Assembly: GCF_014639235.1 (NCBI RefSeq)
Contig: NZ_BMFU01000003.1
Coordinates: 248,001 to 312,000 of the forward strand
Source of the DNA: Paenibacillus silvae
GTDB taxonomy: Bacteria > Bacillota > Bacilli > Paenibacillales > Paenibacillaceae
Reading direction: 5' to 3'
DNA length: 64,000 nucleotides
The position numbers and the translations under genes were made by a program. Under the pieces are notes generated by a model. The model ran no database searches. It saw only the letters and a program-made list of their open reading frames with translations, and was not told the origin of the DNA. Within the stretch, counting starts at the first letter, position 1. The number at the start of each line of letters is the position of its first letter. This document shows positions 1 to 8,896 of the stretch, piece after piece.

Positions 1-1531
1 GACTCGCCTGCACTGCAGGTAATCTCTCAACCGAGATATGATAGGCCGTATCAGAGGTGTCTGCAACAAATAACGGAACTGGCAAACCCAAATCACGGTA
101 CAGCACAGCACCTGTGCGATGAGCGGCGGAATGCACACGAATGAGAGAGTCTAGTGGACGGATCAGGGCTACACTTTTGCTTGCCAATACTGTAGCTAAT
201 TCCTCAGACAGCAAGGCCGTTCTGCGAAGATAATCCGCAATAATCTGTTTGGCTTCTGCTCGCTTTCCTGTCAGTTCACCGAACAGACTCAGGATCGTCT
301 GCCAGTTTTCATTACGCTTGAACATCACCACTGGAGCGATCCCACTTAATCGTTCAAGATACTGCTCATGGACCTCGGTGCAGATAATCAGATCCGGTGC
401 AAGTCGTTCTACCGCTGGCAGATCGGGATATTCATATGTACCTAGTAATTCGGTGTGCTGGAGTCCTGCCCGAAGGCACTGGGGGAAAGATAACACGCTG
501 CTTCCTAATCCAACACTCCCTACTGGAGATAAGCCCAGCGCAAGCAAATGATCCGCATACTGCACATCGAGTACAGCGATACGCTGGGATGTTTCAGTGA
601 CGATGTACTCCCCTTGCATATGACAGATGACCGGGCCTTGGGCTGATTCATAGGATGAAGCGGAGCGGTTTTGCAGTAGAGCCTTCGCGTAGTCTGCATC
701 GGTTCTCGAAGCGGCGGCATGCCGGTAATGCAACGGCGGGACACCAACATACTTTTTAAATGCCCTGCTGAAATAATACATGTCCCGATAACCCAGTTTG
801 TCCGCAATCTCACCGATCGAAGCATCCGTATGACGCAGCATGCGTGAAGCACTTTCCATGCGCAGCTGAATGACATACTCCATCGGTCCGAGCTGCTTTT
901 CTTGTTTGAAACGGCGCTGCAATTGTCTTACACTGCAGCCCGCAAGGACAGCCAGCTCTTTCAGCTCCAGGTTCTGACGATAGTGTGACGCAATATAAGA
1001 AGCGACTACATCCACCATATCGGACTCCGCCCCCCCCTGCCCCCGTTCATATGCCATGATCAGCTCGTAGATCATGCCCTGTAGCAAGGCGTTCGCATAG
1101 AAGCGTTCCAGTCCTTCACCGCGGCGCCATTTGGCAACCATTTTTTCGGCGTTTTCGATCCATTCCGCGTGGGCTGCCGAGTTCAGCACAAATGCTCTGC
1201 GCAGCGGGTGTTTTCGGTACGAAGGCATAACAATAGAGGCTCCCTCCATGGAAGAAGCCTTGTACTTGATCACTATATAATGAATGTCCTCTGATCTGGC
1301 CGTCAGCGTGTAGGATGATCCCTTCACCGCATGACAGGCAAAAGAAGCTCCAATGTGGCAACCCTCGCCATCCATTGCAAGCTCCCCTTCCCCTCCATAT
1401 GCCAGCAGCAGCACATTAGAAGTTACATCTGTTTCGTGTAAAACGCTGCCTGTCTGCAAAGTACCGCTATATCCGTCCAGCATCTTGATCGCTGTATCAC
1501 TCCAACCACTTGTCTGTTCCTGCAGCGGCAT
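1..1531 (-). CDS. AraC-family regulator fused to siderophore-binding-like domain (3' end cut by window)
   Basis: The frame stays open for 510 codons from an ATG at 1531 to the window edge, so the C-terminus is missing. Residues 1-130 form a poorly conserved cupin-like sensor. Residues about 170-275 are an AraC/XylS double helix-turn-helix (the LAVLAGCSVRQLQRRFK and IGEIADKLGYRDMYYFSRAFKK regions). From about residue 305 the protein resembles a TroA/FhuD-type periplasmic siderophore-binding domain (RIAVLDVQYADHLLALG, LAPDLIICTE). That part is clearly similar to the lipoprotein at 2588-3628, as in Btr-type regulators that sense an iron-siderophore in the cytoplasm. The start at 1531 was preferred to an ATG at 1540 because AGGAG then lies 9 nt upstream. 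It probably activates the neighbouring siderophore uptake genes (inference). Confidence 0.9.
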   Translation of the reverse strand, partial: MPLQEQTSGWSDTAIKMLDGYSGTLQTGSVLHETDVTSNVLLLAYGGEGELAMDGEGCHIGASFACHAVKGSSYTLTARSEDIHYIVIKYKASSMEGASIVMPSYRKHPLRRAFVLNSAAHAEWIENAEKMVAKWRRGEGLERFYANALLQGMIYELIMAYERGQGGAESDMVDVVASYIASHYRQNLELKELAVLAGCSVRQLQRRFKQEKQLGPMEYVIQLRMESASRMLRHTDASIGEIADKLGYRDMYYFSRAFKKYVGVPPLHYRHAAASRTDADYAKALLQNRSASSYESAQGPVICHMQGEYIVTETSQRIAVLDVQYADHLLALGLSPVGSVGLGSSVLSFPQCLRAGLQHTELLGTYEYPDLPAVERLAPDLIICTEVHEQYLERLSGIAPVVMFKRNENWQTILSLFGELTGKRAEAKQIIADYLRRTALLSEELATVLASKSVALIRPLDSLIRVHSAAHRTGAVLYRDLGLPVPLFVADTSDTAYHISVERLPAVQAS

Positions 1532-1809
1532 TTCTCTCATCTCCTGACAATCGCATTATTTGCTAAGGCAAATGTCTCTACTATATAAGCTAAACAAACG
1601 ATGTTTACACGTGCACTCCGATGACAGAATAACCCTCCAATCGCTGTTATCTCCAGATTTTTTTGATATCTCCCTTTTCTTAAAGGTGAAAATCTGGTGA
1701 TAAAGGCGCACGCTTCGCTTTTTCAGGTTTTTTCTGTCCTCTCCGTTCCTGTGAAAATAATTCGTTCAACTTCTATAGTTACCTTTGCAAAGATAGAATG
1801 TTGCTATTG

Positions 1810-2586
1810 TCATTGTAGTTGAGATTCTTTCTCATTGTCAATTTTCGGACATTTGAGGCAATATTCCCCTGACATCTGGTACCAGAAACAGCAGGTGAGC
1901 CGCTCACTTTTGGCAACATGTACATTGTCCTTACAATCGGTGAAACGGGTCAATGGATTCTTTCTCTCACCAAACACTTGCCCGGACGCCACCTGCGTCA
2001 GATAGGAGAAGTCCTCTCGAATGGTCTTACGTTCCTGCTCCGTCTCACCTTCATCAGGAGCGAATAGTCGCCCGATCCGTACCATAATATTCTCCCAGAG
2101 AATACTCATCGAAAGAGGTGCAATCGTAGCCAGTGTCTTTAACAAAGGTGTAAGTTGTACCGCAAACATCTCCTGAACTGCTTTTTCCCGCCAAACGTGC
2201 CTGTCTCCCGTCAGCTCTTCAGCCCGAAGCTCGTTCACCGCTAGAAAAGGAAACCGTGTACCCTTCTCATGTTCTTCGAGCTTCGGATGATAGAGAAAGC
2301 TGTTCTCCAGCTGAAAGGTTACATGCTGATGATGAAACGTCATCGCAGTCACGAGCGGAGCCGTCCATAGATAGCCAAGTCGCTTGGCTAACATGGAAGC
2401 GGCGACCTTCATGTCTGGTGCATCAATATAATGTTGAAACCAGCTGATATACTCTCGGCACGCCTCTTCGTCATGCAGCTCACTCAGTGCAATGCTACGG
2501 ACACTATGTTCAGGCGGCTCGCCAAGCAAAATCGAATGATCCTCCACCGTCTCTTTCCATGCGTCTGTCGAGAGATATCGGCTCAT
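1810..2586 (-). CDS. FhuF-like siderophore-iron reductase, [2Fe-2S]
   Basis: 258-residue cytoplasmic protein ending in a cysteine cluster, CC-x9-C-x2-C (near residues 230-245). This resembles the C-terminal 2Fe-2S motif of FhuF-type ferric-siderophore reductases, which release iron by reducing the imported complex. The rest of the sequence is weakly conserved, as is usual for the family. Its ATG follows the stop codon of the siderophore-binding lipoprotein by one base, so the two are co-transcribed and probably translationally coupled. Together with the AraC/siderophore regulator downstream this makes a compact iron acquisition unit. The family call rests mainly on the cysteine motif and context. 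Confidence 0.75.
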   Translation of the reverse strand: MSRYLSTDAWKETVEDHSILLGEPPEHSVRSIALSELHDEEACREYISWFQHYIDAPDMKVAASMLAKRLGYLWTAPLVTAMTFHHQHVTFQLENSFLYHPKLEEHEKGTRFPFLAVNELRAEELTGDRHVWREKAVQEMFAVQLTPLLKTLATIAPLSMSILWENIMVRIGRLFAPDEGETEQERKTIREDFSYLTQVASGQVFGERKNPLTRFTDCKDNVHVAKSERLTCCFWYQMSGEYCLKCPKIDNEKESQLQ

Positions 2587-2587
2587 A

Positions 2588-3628
2588 TTAGTTCGATCCG
2601 AGCAGGGCTTCCGAAGCCTGATCTACAATCAGATTAATCGCAAGCGGTCCGTAGTATGCGATCCATAATGTGGAGTTTACATCATACGTGCGTTTATTTT
2701 TCACAGCATCCAGAGACTTCCATACCGGATTATTCACCATCGCCTCTGCTTCTGCGGCAAACAGCTCATCCGACAGGACAAAATAACGATCTGCCCCAAT
2801 CTCAGGCACCTTCTCCATCGAGATTTCTACAGAAGTGTCATCCTTGATTCCCGCGACGAGTTCAGGCATTTTCAGCCCCAGATCATTATACAGAATACCG
2901 CCTGTACGGTGCTCGATACCATGAACACGGATACCTTCTTTACGCGGACGAATCAGTGCTACCGTCTCATCACCCAGCTTCTCGGCCAATTTCGTTTTCA
3001 TTCCTGCCACTTTCTCTTCATACGCTGTGCGCACTTTCTCTGCCTCGTCCTGCTTGTCTGTAATCTTAGCTACTGTAGCTAACGTATCACGCCAGTCTTC
3101 GTAGAAATCCAGTACCAGGGTAGGTGCAATTTTGCTTACACTCTCATACTGCTTTTCTTGGAAATCAGTCATGATGATCAGATCCGGGTCGAGTGCAACA
3201 ATGGCTTCCAGGTTCGGCTCGTCCCGTGTACCCAACACTTCAACGCCATTTGGCTGGTCTCCCAAGTATTCTGGAAAATCAGTGTTACCTCCAGCGATAA
3301 CACTACCTGCCGGCTTTTCGCCAACCGCTAACATTTGATCTAAAAACTTAACATCGAGAACTGCAATTCTCTTCGGTTTTTCGTTTAGGGTTATATCACC
3401 CTTCATGCCCTTGATCGTTACTGGAAAAGCACCGTCAGTCTTCGTCTCTGTACTCGCAGGTGTATCCGAAGGTGTTGCCTCGGATTGTTTACCGCTATCT
3501 GTACCTGTTCCGGCACCGCAAGCCGTCAGGACAAGAATCAGGGCTAGCATCAAGCCCATGAGTAATCGTGATTTTTGAGCAGCATAGCCTTTGCTTCCGG
3601 CCATTTGCCCCTTTGTTCCTTGTTTCAT
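2588..3628 (-). CDS. Iron-siderophore ABC transporter substrate-binding lipoprotein
   Basis: Family of FhuD/FeuA/YfiY-type binding proteins. The N-terminus has a hydrophobic signal with lipobox LVLTACG, so it is an exported lipoprotein anchored to the membrane. The mature part carries the expected RIAVLDVKFLDQMLAVGEKP and LDPDLIIMTDF segments of the two-lobed fold. I start at the ATG at 3628, which has AGGGGG upstream; a longer frame up to 3733 would run through the Fur box and has no convincing ribosome site. No permease or ATPase is nearby, so it must work with a transporter encoded elsewhere. A near-perfect Fur box lies 28 bp upstream, so iron repression is expected. Confidence 0.92.
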   Translation of the reverse strand: MKQGTKGQMAGSKGYAAQKSRLLMGLMLALILVLTACGAGTGTDSGKQSEATPSDTPASTETKTDGAFPVTIKGMKGDITLNEKPKRIAVLDVKFLDQMLAVGEKPAGSVIAGGNTDFPEYLGDQPNGVEVLGTRDEPNLEAIVALDPDLIIMTDFQEKQYESVSKIAPTLVLDFYEDWRDTLATVAKITDKQDEAEKVRTAYEEKVAGMKTKLAEKLGDETVALIRPRKEGIRVHGIEHRTGGILYNDLGLKMPELVAGIKDDTSVEISMEKVPEIGADRYFVLSDELFAAEAEAMVNNPVWKSLDAVKNKRTYDVNSTLWIAYYGPLAINLIVDQASEALLGSN

Positions 3629-3655
3629 TTGTAAATCCCCCTTATGCATACTAGT

Positions 3656-3674
3656 GATAATGATTTTCATTATC
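3656..3674 (-). promoter_or_regulatory. Fur box
   Basis: The 19-bp palindrome GATAATGATTTTCATTATC differs at one position from the classical Fur consensus. It sits directly upstream of the siderophore-binding lipoprotein start. Binding by Fur with Fe(II) would repress the lipoprotein-reductase operon. Confidence 0.9.
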
Positions 3675-3779
3675 GAAACATAAAGAGAGTATAAACGATC
3701 TGTGTATCGTGTTACCATGTACTTTTGCGACATTTCAGTCGGACTAATGCGACATGATGATTCATATTTTCCCCATTCA

Positions 3780-4058
3780 CTATCCGCCTTTTAATTTTTC
3801 AGCAATATAGGCCTGTAGACGGTAGATATCCGAAAGAAGCTCTTCCTCCTCCGGTGTATTACCGTACTCTCCCAGCCAGCGCGGTGTACGAATATGCCAA
3901 TCCTCTGTCAGGTATTGCCTCTCATCACGATACTCTAGAATATGTCCCAGGAAATATTCCAGTGAGCCGAAGGATTGTTTCTGATTATCGTTGATGATGG
4001 CTTGTGTATTTTCAATGATAGACTGCAACATTTGCTGGATATGATCTTCCGTCTTCAT
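3780..4058 (-). CDS. Hypothetical 92-residue protein
   Basis: Small charged, mostly helical protein with a strong GGAGGAG ribosome site before its ATG. No signal peptide or membrane segment. The N-terminal half (MKTEDHIQQMLQSIIENTQ) looks like an amphipathic helix; I do not recognise the family. It is transcribed in the same direction as the iron genes but lies upstream of their Fur box, so it is a separate unit. Confidence 0.75.
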   Translation of the reverse strand: MKTEDHIQQMLQSIIENTQAIINDNQKQSFGSLEYFLGHILEYRDERQYLTEDWHIRTPRWLGEYGNTPEEEELLSDIYRLQAYIAEKLKGG

Positions 4059-4325
4059 AGCTCCTCCTTCAGTCTCTTCTATTTAAATCGTGAAATGCCG
4101 CGTATTCCTGACTAAAAATAATATGTATGTATGCCTTTGCAAATCACAAAAACATCTATCTCTGACACCATAGATGTATTTTCGTTTCATTTGAAAGAAA
4201 CTTCTTAACTTGATAGGATATGGTGATTCTTCCATTTAAGGAATAATACAATCAAATGACTACGTGACTACGTCCAATCAATTATGAACTTCTTAAATAT
4301 GATATTAGTATGAGAGGTGATTAAG

Positions 4326-5855
4326 ATGACAGTTTTGTCTACAGGCGTTATCGAAAATCGAAAGCGTCAAGTAACCAGCCTAGCCATCAGCGTATCAAAT
4401 GAAGCTAATTTAAATGCAACCGCTCAGGTTGAAGTGTATTTGGTTCCTACGCTTGGCGTGAGCAATGCAGAAGTGTATTTTTTAAACGCATTTTCTTTAA
4501 ATCCGTTTAGTACCACTGATTCTATTGTCACGTTTGACAATGTATATGCTAATTTTGATCATTTTGGTGTTCGTGTCATAACAGGTGGGGAGGGGGCAGA
4601 TAACATTGTAGTGACTGTAACTGGTTTAGATAGTTCTGCAAATCGGATCTTCGAGATTTTTCCTGGTGAGTTAGGTCCAGGTATACCTGGGCCTCCAGGC
4701 CCGCCTGGAACTCCAGTTTTAACAGGAATTGGGGAACCCACATGCGCAATTGGTAATTTGGGAGACATTTATATTGACCTCTCCACAGGAAACACATTTT
4801 ACAAACTATCTCAACCTGTTCCTCCCCCGGTCAGACCTATTCCTGCTCCAACCGGTATCACAATCCCGGTAGGTTCAACGCAGACGTATACCACAATTGA
4901 TGCGGCTTTAGCTGCTGCTAATCCTGGTGACAGATTATTGCTTGATGCTGAGACCTTTACGATTACATCCACTATCAATGTTAACACACCGGTGACGATT
5001 GAGGGTCAAGGAATAGGACTCACTATTGTAACCACTACCCTGAATACCGTGACCACTATGTTTAATGTGACAGTATCGAATGTTGTTTTTCAAAATATGT
5101 CTATCGTCCAAAATTTCCCGCAGGTATTGAGCATTGAGACCGTTATTTCATTAAATAATTTATCGGCAACAGGTATATATGTCGACCGTTGTGAGATTTC
5201 AGTATGCGAACTTGGTATTTCCGTTAAAGTAACGGAATTCCAAATAACAAATTGCAACTTTACCTATGCACCTCTTGCTTCACGTCCCAATGGATACTAC
5301 TATATCATTATTTCCTCTACTTCTGGTGAAAGCATTATTGACAATAATACGTTTGTATCTGACGCAGGCAATTCTGATTGCCGATTTATCATCATTACCA
5401 ATATAGCTGTTAATTCAGGGACACTCCAAGGGAACTTGGTAGTAAACAATAATACACAACTTGTCTCTCCCTTTACTTTGCGTCATTTGCTAGTAATTGA
5501 GGAATTTATCGGTGCAGATTTTGGTTTGTATTTTATTAACAGCACTACAATTAATGAGGGAAATGTCCCTGTATTACTATTTAACGCAAACTTAAATATT
5601 TTTAAATTTATAGCAGCCTATGGAAATAGTGTCCAAAACACTGCAGGAAAAGGGATCATCGGAATTGACTCAAGTTATATCGGTACAACCAATATTTTCA
5701 GTTCAGGCAATACAATTGCAAATGAATTTTTTACTTCGGGGTGGGCTTCTGCAACCGTTCCGTCTAGTTTTATTGTGGGCTATAATACAACAGCAATTCC
5801 GACTGATCCTAATCTTCCATTAAATAATTGTTACTGGCTAATGTTGATTTCATGA
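4326..5855 (+). CDS. Collagen-like / right-handed beta-helix surface protein
   Basis: About 509 residues. An N-terminal domain of about 120 residues is followed by a very short collagen-type Gly-X-Y tract (GPGIPGPPGPPG, near residue 125). After a proline-rich linker comes a long Asn/Thr/Val-rich region with regularly spaced INNNTF-, NCNF- and GNT-type rungs, typical of parallel beta-helix folds. There is no classical signal peptide, as in exosporium and spore-surface BclA-like proteins. The ATG at 4326 was chosen because GAGAGGTGA lies just upstream; a GTG three codons earlier overlaps that site. A spore or cell-surface role is inferred; the short collagen tract is unusual. Confidence 0.75.
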   Translation: MTVLSTGVIENRKRQVTSLAISVSNEANLNATAQVEVYLVPTLGVSNAEVYFLNAFSLNPFSTTDSIVTFDNVYANFDHFGVRVITGGEGADNIVVTVTGLDSSANRIFEIFPGELGPGIPGPPGPPGTPVLTGIGEPTCAIGNLGDIYIDLSTGNTFYKLSQPVPPPVRPIPAPTGITIPVGSTQTYTTIDAALAAANPGDRLLLDAETFTITSTINVNTPVTIEGQGIGLTIVTTTLNTVTTMFNVTVSNVVFQNMSIVQNFPQVLSIETVISLNNLSATGIYVDRCEISVCELGISVKVTEFQITNCNFTYAPLASRPNGYYYIIISSTSGESIIDNNTFVSDAGNSDCRFIIITNIAVNSGTLQGNLVVNNNTQLVSPFTLRHLLVIEEFIGADFGLYFINSTTINEGNVPVLLFNANLNIFKFIAAYGNSVQNTAGKGIIGIDSSYIGTTNIFSSGNTIANEFFTSGWASATVPSSFIVGYNTTAIPTDPNLPLNNCYWLMLIS

Positions 5856-5944
5856 TGAATAGCTATACACTAGAACTCCAAATTGGATTCCATTGGTATA
5901 TACAAGCGTCAAGCCTCTGAATATGGTCATCCTTGCGAGTGTTG

Positions 5945-6529
5945 CTATTGAAGCAACAGGGTGTCAGCCAGCTTCAAGCGATAGCTTTTGACCAGCGTGT
6001 TTCCCCCTGTCATAAACTCTTTATCCAACGCTCGTTCAAACCCCAGACGCTCATAAAGACGAATCGCCGACCCCATCATGTCCGAGGTGTGAAGGTACAA
6101 CGTATCTGCACCTCGTTCCCTCGCCAGTTTGACACTGGCCCGAATAAGCTCTGTTGCCACACCTCTGCCGCGAGCCTTGCCAGTTACGCCCAGCAGACGA
6201 ATAATCGGTGAATGGATGCCTAGCGCTGCATTGCCGTATGCCGTCTCGGATGAGTCATACACAAATACGCTGCCGACGATTTCTCCATCCAGTTCTGCGA
6301 CAAGCTTGGCAATCGTTGATGATTTCCGGGTCGCTTCTGCAATGCCCGCTTTATAGACAACCCAGGCATCCTGAGGAAGCTCCTGTTCGTATTGACTGTA
6401 TGCTTCATACAGGACGGCCTCCAGCAAATGACCTTCATTGGCAGCCGCTTCCCTGATAATCAGTTCCCGGCTGCCCGTACCCGAATTCGGATGTTGGCTG
6501 TCCGTTGATTGCCTCTCTGTGTTTGCCAT
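5945..6529 (-). CDS. GNAT family N-acetyltransferase
   Basis: 194 residues with a GNAT acetyl-CoA-binding core: motif A is VTGKARGRGVATELI, followed by the ADTLYLHTSDMMGSAIRLYERLGF segment. The first 25 residues are polar and probably disordered. Its ATG overlaps the TAA of the upstream DinB gene by one base (TAATG), so the two are coupled. In Bacillus, a GNAT gene (ytmI) belongs to the sulfur-compound operon resembling the one upstream, so an N-acetyl-thiol substrate is a reasonable guess but not shown. Confidence 0.85.
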   Translation of the reverse strand: MANTERQSTDSQHPNSGTGSRELIIREAAANEGHLLEAVLYEAYSQYEQELPQDAWVVYKAGIAEATRKSSTIAKLVAELDGEIVGSVFVYDSSETAYGNAALGIHSPIIRLLGVTGKARGRGVATELIRASVKLARERGADTLYLHTSDMMGSAIRLYERLGFERALDKEFMTGGNTLVKSYRLKLADTLLLQ

Positions 6530-7023
6530 TACTGCACCTGCTTTTCAGCTGCTGCTTGCTTGATTCTGCGAATCTGGTTGAGATGGTTCTGCACATGAGC
6601 GACAAAACCCGGAATGATCGCAGCTAGAGATACCGTCTCTCCTTTGAAGTTAACGCCTGTTTTCTCCCAATCTTCATCACTCAGCCGCTCCAATATTCCT
6701 GAGTTGTATTGAACCAGACCGTTGGCAATCGTAATCAGCTGAGAGATCTGCTCCTCATTTGCTTTTTGCCCGACGATCCACGCTTCCTGATTAAAACCAG
6801 GCAGCGTTGCCTGTGATCCCGCTAATATTTCCCGGATGCGAAAGGAAACGACGATGCTATGATCCACCAGATGTGCCAGCACTTCAGTAACACTCCAGGA
6901 GGATGGGGAAGACTTCCATTTCAACTGCTGCTCGGTCAGACCCGCAATCTCCTGTTCAATCTCTTCATAAGCGTGTACATATGCTGATATAATCGATTCT
7001 GTCTTCACTGTTGTGTTCCCCAT
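6529..7023 (-). CDS. DinB-family metal-dependent protein
   Basis: 164 residues with the four-helix DinB/YfiT-like pattern: WSVTEVLAHLVDHS carries the first metal-ligand histidine and FVAHVQNHLNQI the HxxxH pair near the C-terminus. DinB-like proteins often act as thiol-dependent transferases (for example with bacillithiol), which would suit the sulfur-related neighbourhood. Located between the LLM monooxygenase and the GNAT gene, and coupled to the latter. Confidence 0.85.
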   Translation of the reverse strand: MGNTTVKTESIISAYVHAYEEIEQEIAGLTEQQLKWKSSPSSWSVTEVLAHLVDHSIVVSFRIREILAGSQATLPGFNQEAWIVGQKANEEQISQLITIANGLVQYNSGILERLSDEDWEKTGVNFKGETVSLAAIIPGFVAHVQNHLNQIRRIKQAAAEKQVQ

Positions 7024-7084
7024 AATTACCGCTCTCCGATCTATATAAGTTTAACTAAAATACTGATTTCAGGAATTTCTGTGC

Positions 7085-8095
7085 TTACACTAATTCTCCT
7101 GTAAATGCTTCTTTAAGCAATTGGAACGAACGGGTTCGTTGTTCAAAATCAGGAATAATTGTTGTAAACACAAAGCTGTTTACGCCGTATTCCTCCGACA
7201 GCTCAAGCAGTCGCTTCCGCACGGTTTCCTTGGTGCCACGTGTAATGTCCGCTTCGCGCTCAACCGCCGTATATGCTTCTCCCGCTTGCCTTGCGAATTC
7301 CGCTGCCTGCTCCAACGTCTGCACATTCACGGTTTTGCCACTCGCCAGTGTTGCACGCACCGTTTTGTGCTGTCCCGCCAGTGCATTAGCCTCTTCTTCC
7401 GTATCTGCTGCAATAACCGACAAAGCCAGAATAGCTTCAGGCTCTCCGCCATGTTCCGTGTTAAACTGCGTGCGGTACGTATCCAGCGCAGCGCGTGCCG
7501 TCTCGGGATCACTGTTGATAAACAGCGCGAACGCATAAGGGAGCCCCTGCTTTGCTGCAAGCTCCGCACTGGAAACACTCGTGCCGAGCATGTAAATACG
7601 TGCAGGCTGTCCCGGTAACGGATGGGCTGTCAGTCCTGGCTGCGCATGGGTTTCACCTGCTGGAGCATTCAGGAAGTTCTTCAGTTCTACCAGTTTGTCA
7701 TCCAGTGTTTCCGGCTCTGCAATTCCCTTTTGCAATGCCTTCGTGGAACGAGGCAAGCCGCCTGGAGCACGCCCGACCCCTATTTCAACCCGCCCCGGAG
7801 CCAGTGTGGCAAGCACATTGAAGTTTTCCGCCACCTTATATGGGCTATAATGCTGGAGCATGACACCACCGGAGCCGATCCGGATTTTTTGAGTCTGTGC
7901 GAGCAGATACGAAACGAGCACTTCTGGCGAGGAACCGGCAACACCTGCGGAGTCATGGTGCTCTGCTACCCAAAATCGGTCATATCCAAGTGATTCTGCA
8001 AGCTTCGCCACTTCTACGGTATTTTTCAACGCCTCCGCAGCCGACTGGCCCGGAAATACAATGCTTTGATCCAAAATCCCTAATGTAAATGACAT
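7085..8095 (-). CDS. LLM-class flavin-dependent monooxygenase (YtmO-like)
   Basis: 336-residue luciferase-like TIM-barrel enzyme, full length for the YtmO/YwcH group. Recognisable segments are RFWVAEHHDSAGVAGSSPEV near residue 40, IGSGGVMLQHYSPYKVAENF near residue 75 and LAPGRVEIGVGRAPGG near residue 100. Such enzymes use reduced FMN and O2, several of them on sulfur compounds. It lies directly downstream of a cystine-type ABC transporter, the same association as the ytmI-tcyJKLMN-ytmO operon of Bacillus subtilis. The substrate is not predictable from sequence. Confidence 0.9.
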   Translation of the reverse strand: MSFTLGILDQSIVFPGQSAAEALKNTVEVAKLAESLGYDRFWVAEHHDSAGVAGSSPEVLVSYLLAQTQKIRIGSGGVMLQHYSPYKVAENFNVLATLAPGRVEIGVGRAPGGLPRSTKALQKGIAEPETLDDKLVELKNFLNAPAGETHAQPGLTAHPLPGQPARIYMLGTSVSSAELAAKQGLPYAFALFINSDPETARAALDTYRTQFNTEHGGEPEAILALSVIAADTEEEANALAGQHKTVRATLASGKTVNVQTLEQAAEFARQAGEAYTAVEREADITRGTKETVRKRLLELSEEYGVNSFVFTTIIPDFEQRTRSFQLLKEAFTGELV

Positions 8096-8143
8096 TTTTC
8101 TTCCCCCTTAGATATTTCTTCTGATGTTTCTTATCCCGTTTTC

Positions 8144-8896
8144 TTATATGGAATACGCACTATCCGGCGTAATGCGTTTGAGAAACTGCTTCGTCCGTTC
8201 TTCCTTCGGATAGCGGAACAGCTGCTTTGGCTCTCCTTCTTCCACAATAACCCCGCCATCCATAAATACAACGTGGTTCGCCACTTCCTGTGCAAAGCCC
8301 ATCTCGTGAGTCACGATGATCATCGTTATGCCTTCCTCCGCAATCTGGCGAATAACCGCCAGCACCTCACCTACAAGTTCAGGGTCCAGCGCGGAGGTCG
8401 GTTCGTCAAACAGAATAACCTCCGGGTTCATCGCCAGCGCACGGGCGATTCCGACGCGTTGTTGTTGTCCACCTGAAAGCTGGCTAGGGTATGAATCGAG
8501 CTTGTTCCCGAGACCTACCTTTTCAAGCAGGGCGACACTCCGCGTCCGTGCTTCCTCTTTTGGCACTTTGCGGACAGCCACAAGTCCTTCCATCACATTT
8601 TGCAACGCTGTTTTGTGGCGGAACAGATTATATTGCTGGAAGACCATCGCTGATTTTTGGCGTAAGGCATGGATGTCTTTTTTGGTGTGCTTCCCGTAAT
8701 CCAAGGTAAAATCACCCAGTGTGATATGCCCGGAATCCGGTTTTTCCAAATAGTTCATGCAGCGCAGCAGCGTTGTTTTGCCTGATCCACTGGGCCCCAG
8801 AATCGCAACGACCTCTCCGCGCGCCACATTCAGATTAATTCCTGACAGCACCTTATTGTCTCCGAAGCTTTTGTGTATTTGCTTTAGTTCAATCAT
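8144..8896 (-). CDS. tcyN: Polar amino-acid (cystine-type) ABC transporter ATPase
   Basis: 250-residue GlnQ/TcyN-type nucleotide-binding subunit. Walker A GPSGSGKTT is near residue 34, the signature is LSGGQQQR, Walker B is VILFDEPTSALD and the switch histidine is in IVTHEM. The reading frame overlaps the upstream permease by 4 nt. It energises uptake by the two permeases and the binding protein encoded upstream. The Tcy assignment follows from the operon order and the LLM gene rather than from substrate-specific residues. Confidence 0.88.
   Translation of the reverse strand: MIELKQIHKSFGDNKVLSGINLNVARGEVVAILGPSGSGKTTLLRCMNYLEKPDSGHITLGDFTLDYGKHTKKDIHALRQKSAMVFQQYNLFRHKTALQNVMEGLVAVRKVPKEEARTRSVALLEKVGLGNKLDSYPSQLSGGQQQRVGIARALAMNPEVILFDEPTSALDPELVGEVLAVIRQIAEEGITMIIVTHEMGFAQEVANHVVFMDGGVIVEEGEPKQLFRYPKEERTKQFLKRITPDSAYSI

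Noticed and set aside
1820..1834. TGAGATTCTTTCTCA, a Fur-like palindrome at the end of the reductase gene
   Set aside because: It is inside the coding end and far from the consensus (TGATAAT-type), with no promoter nearby.
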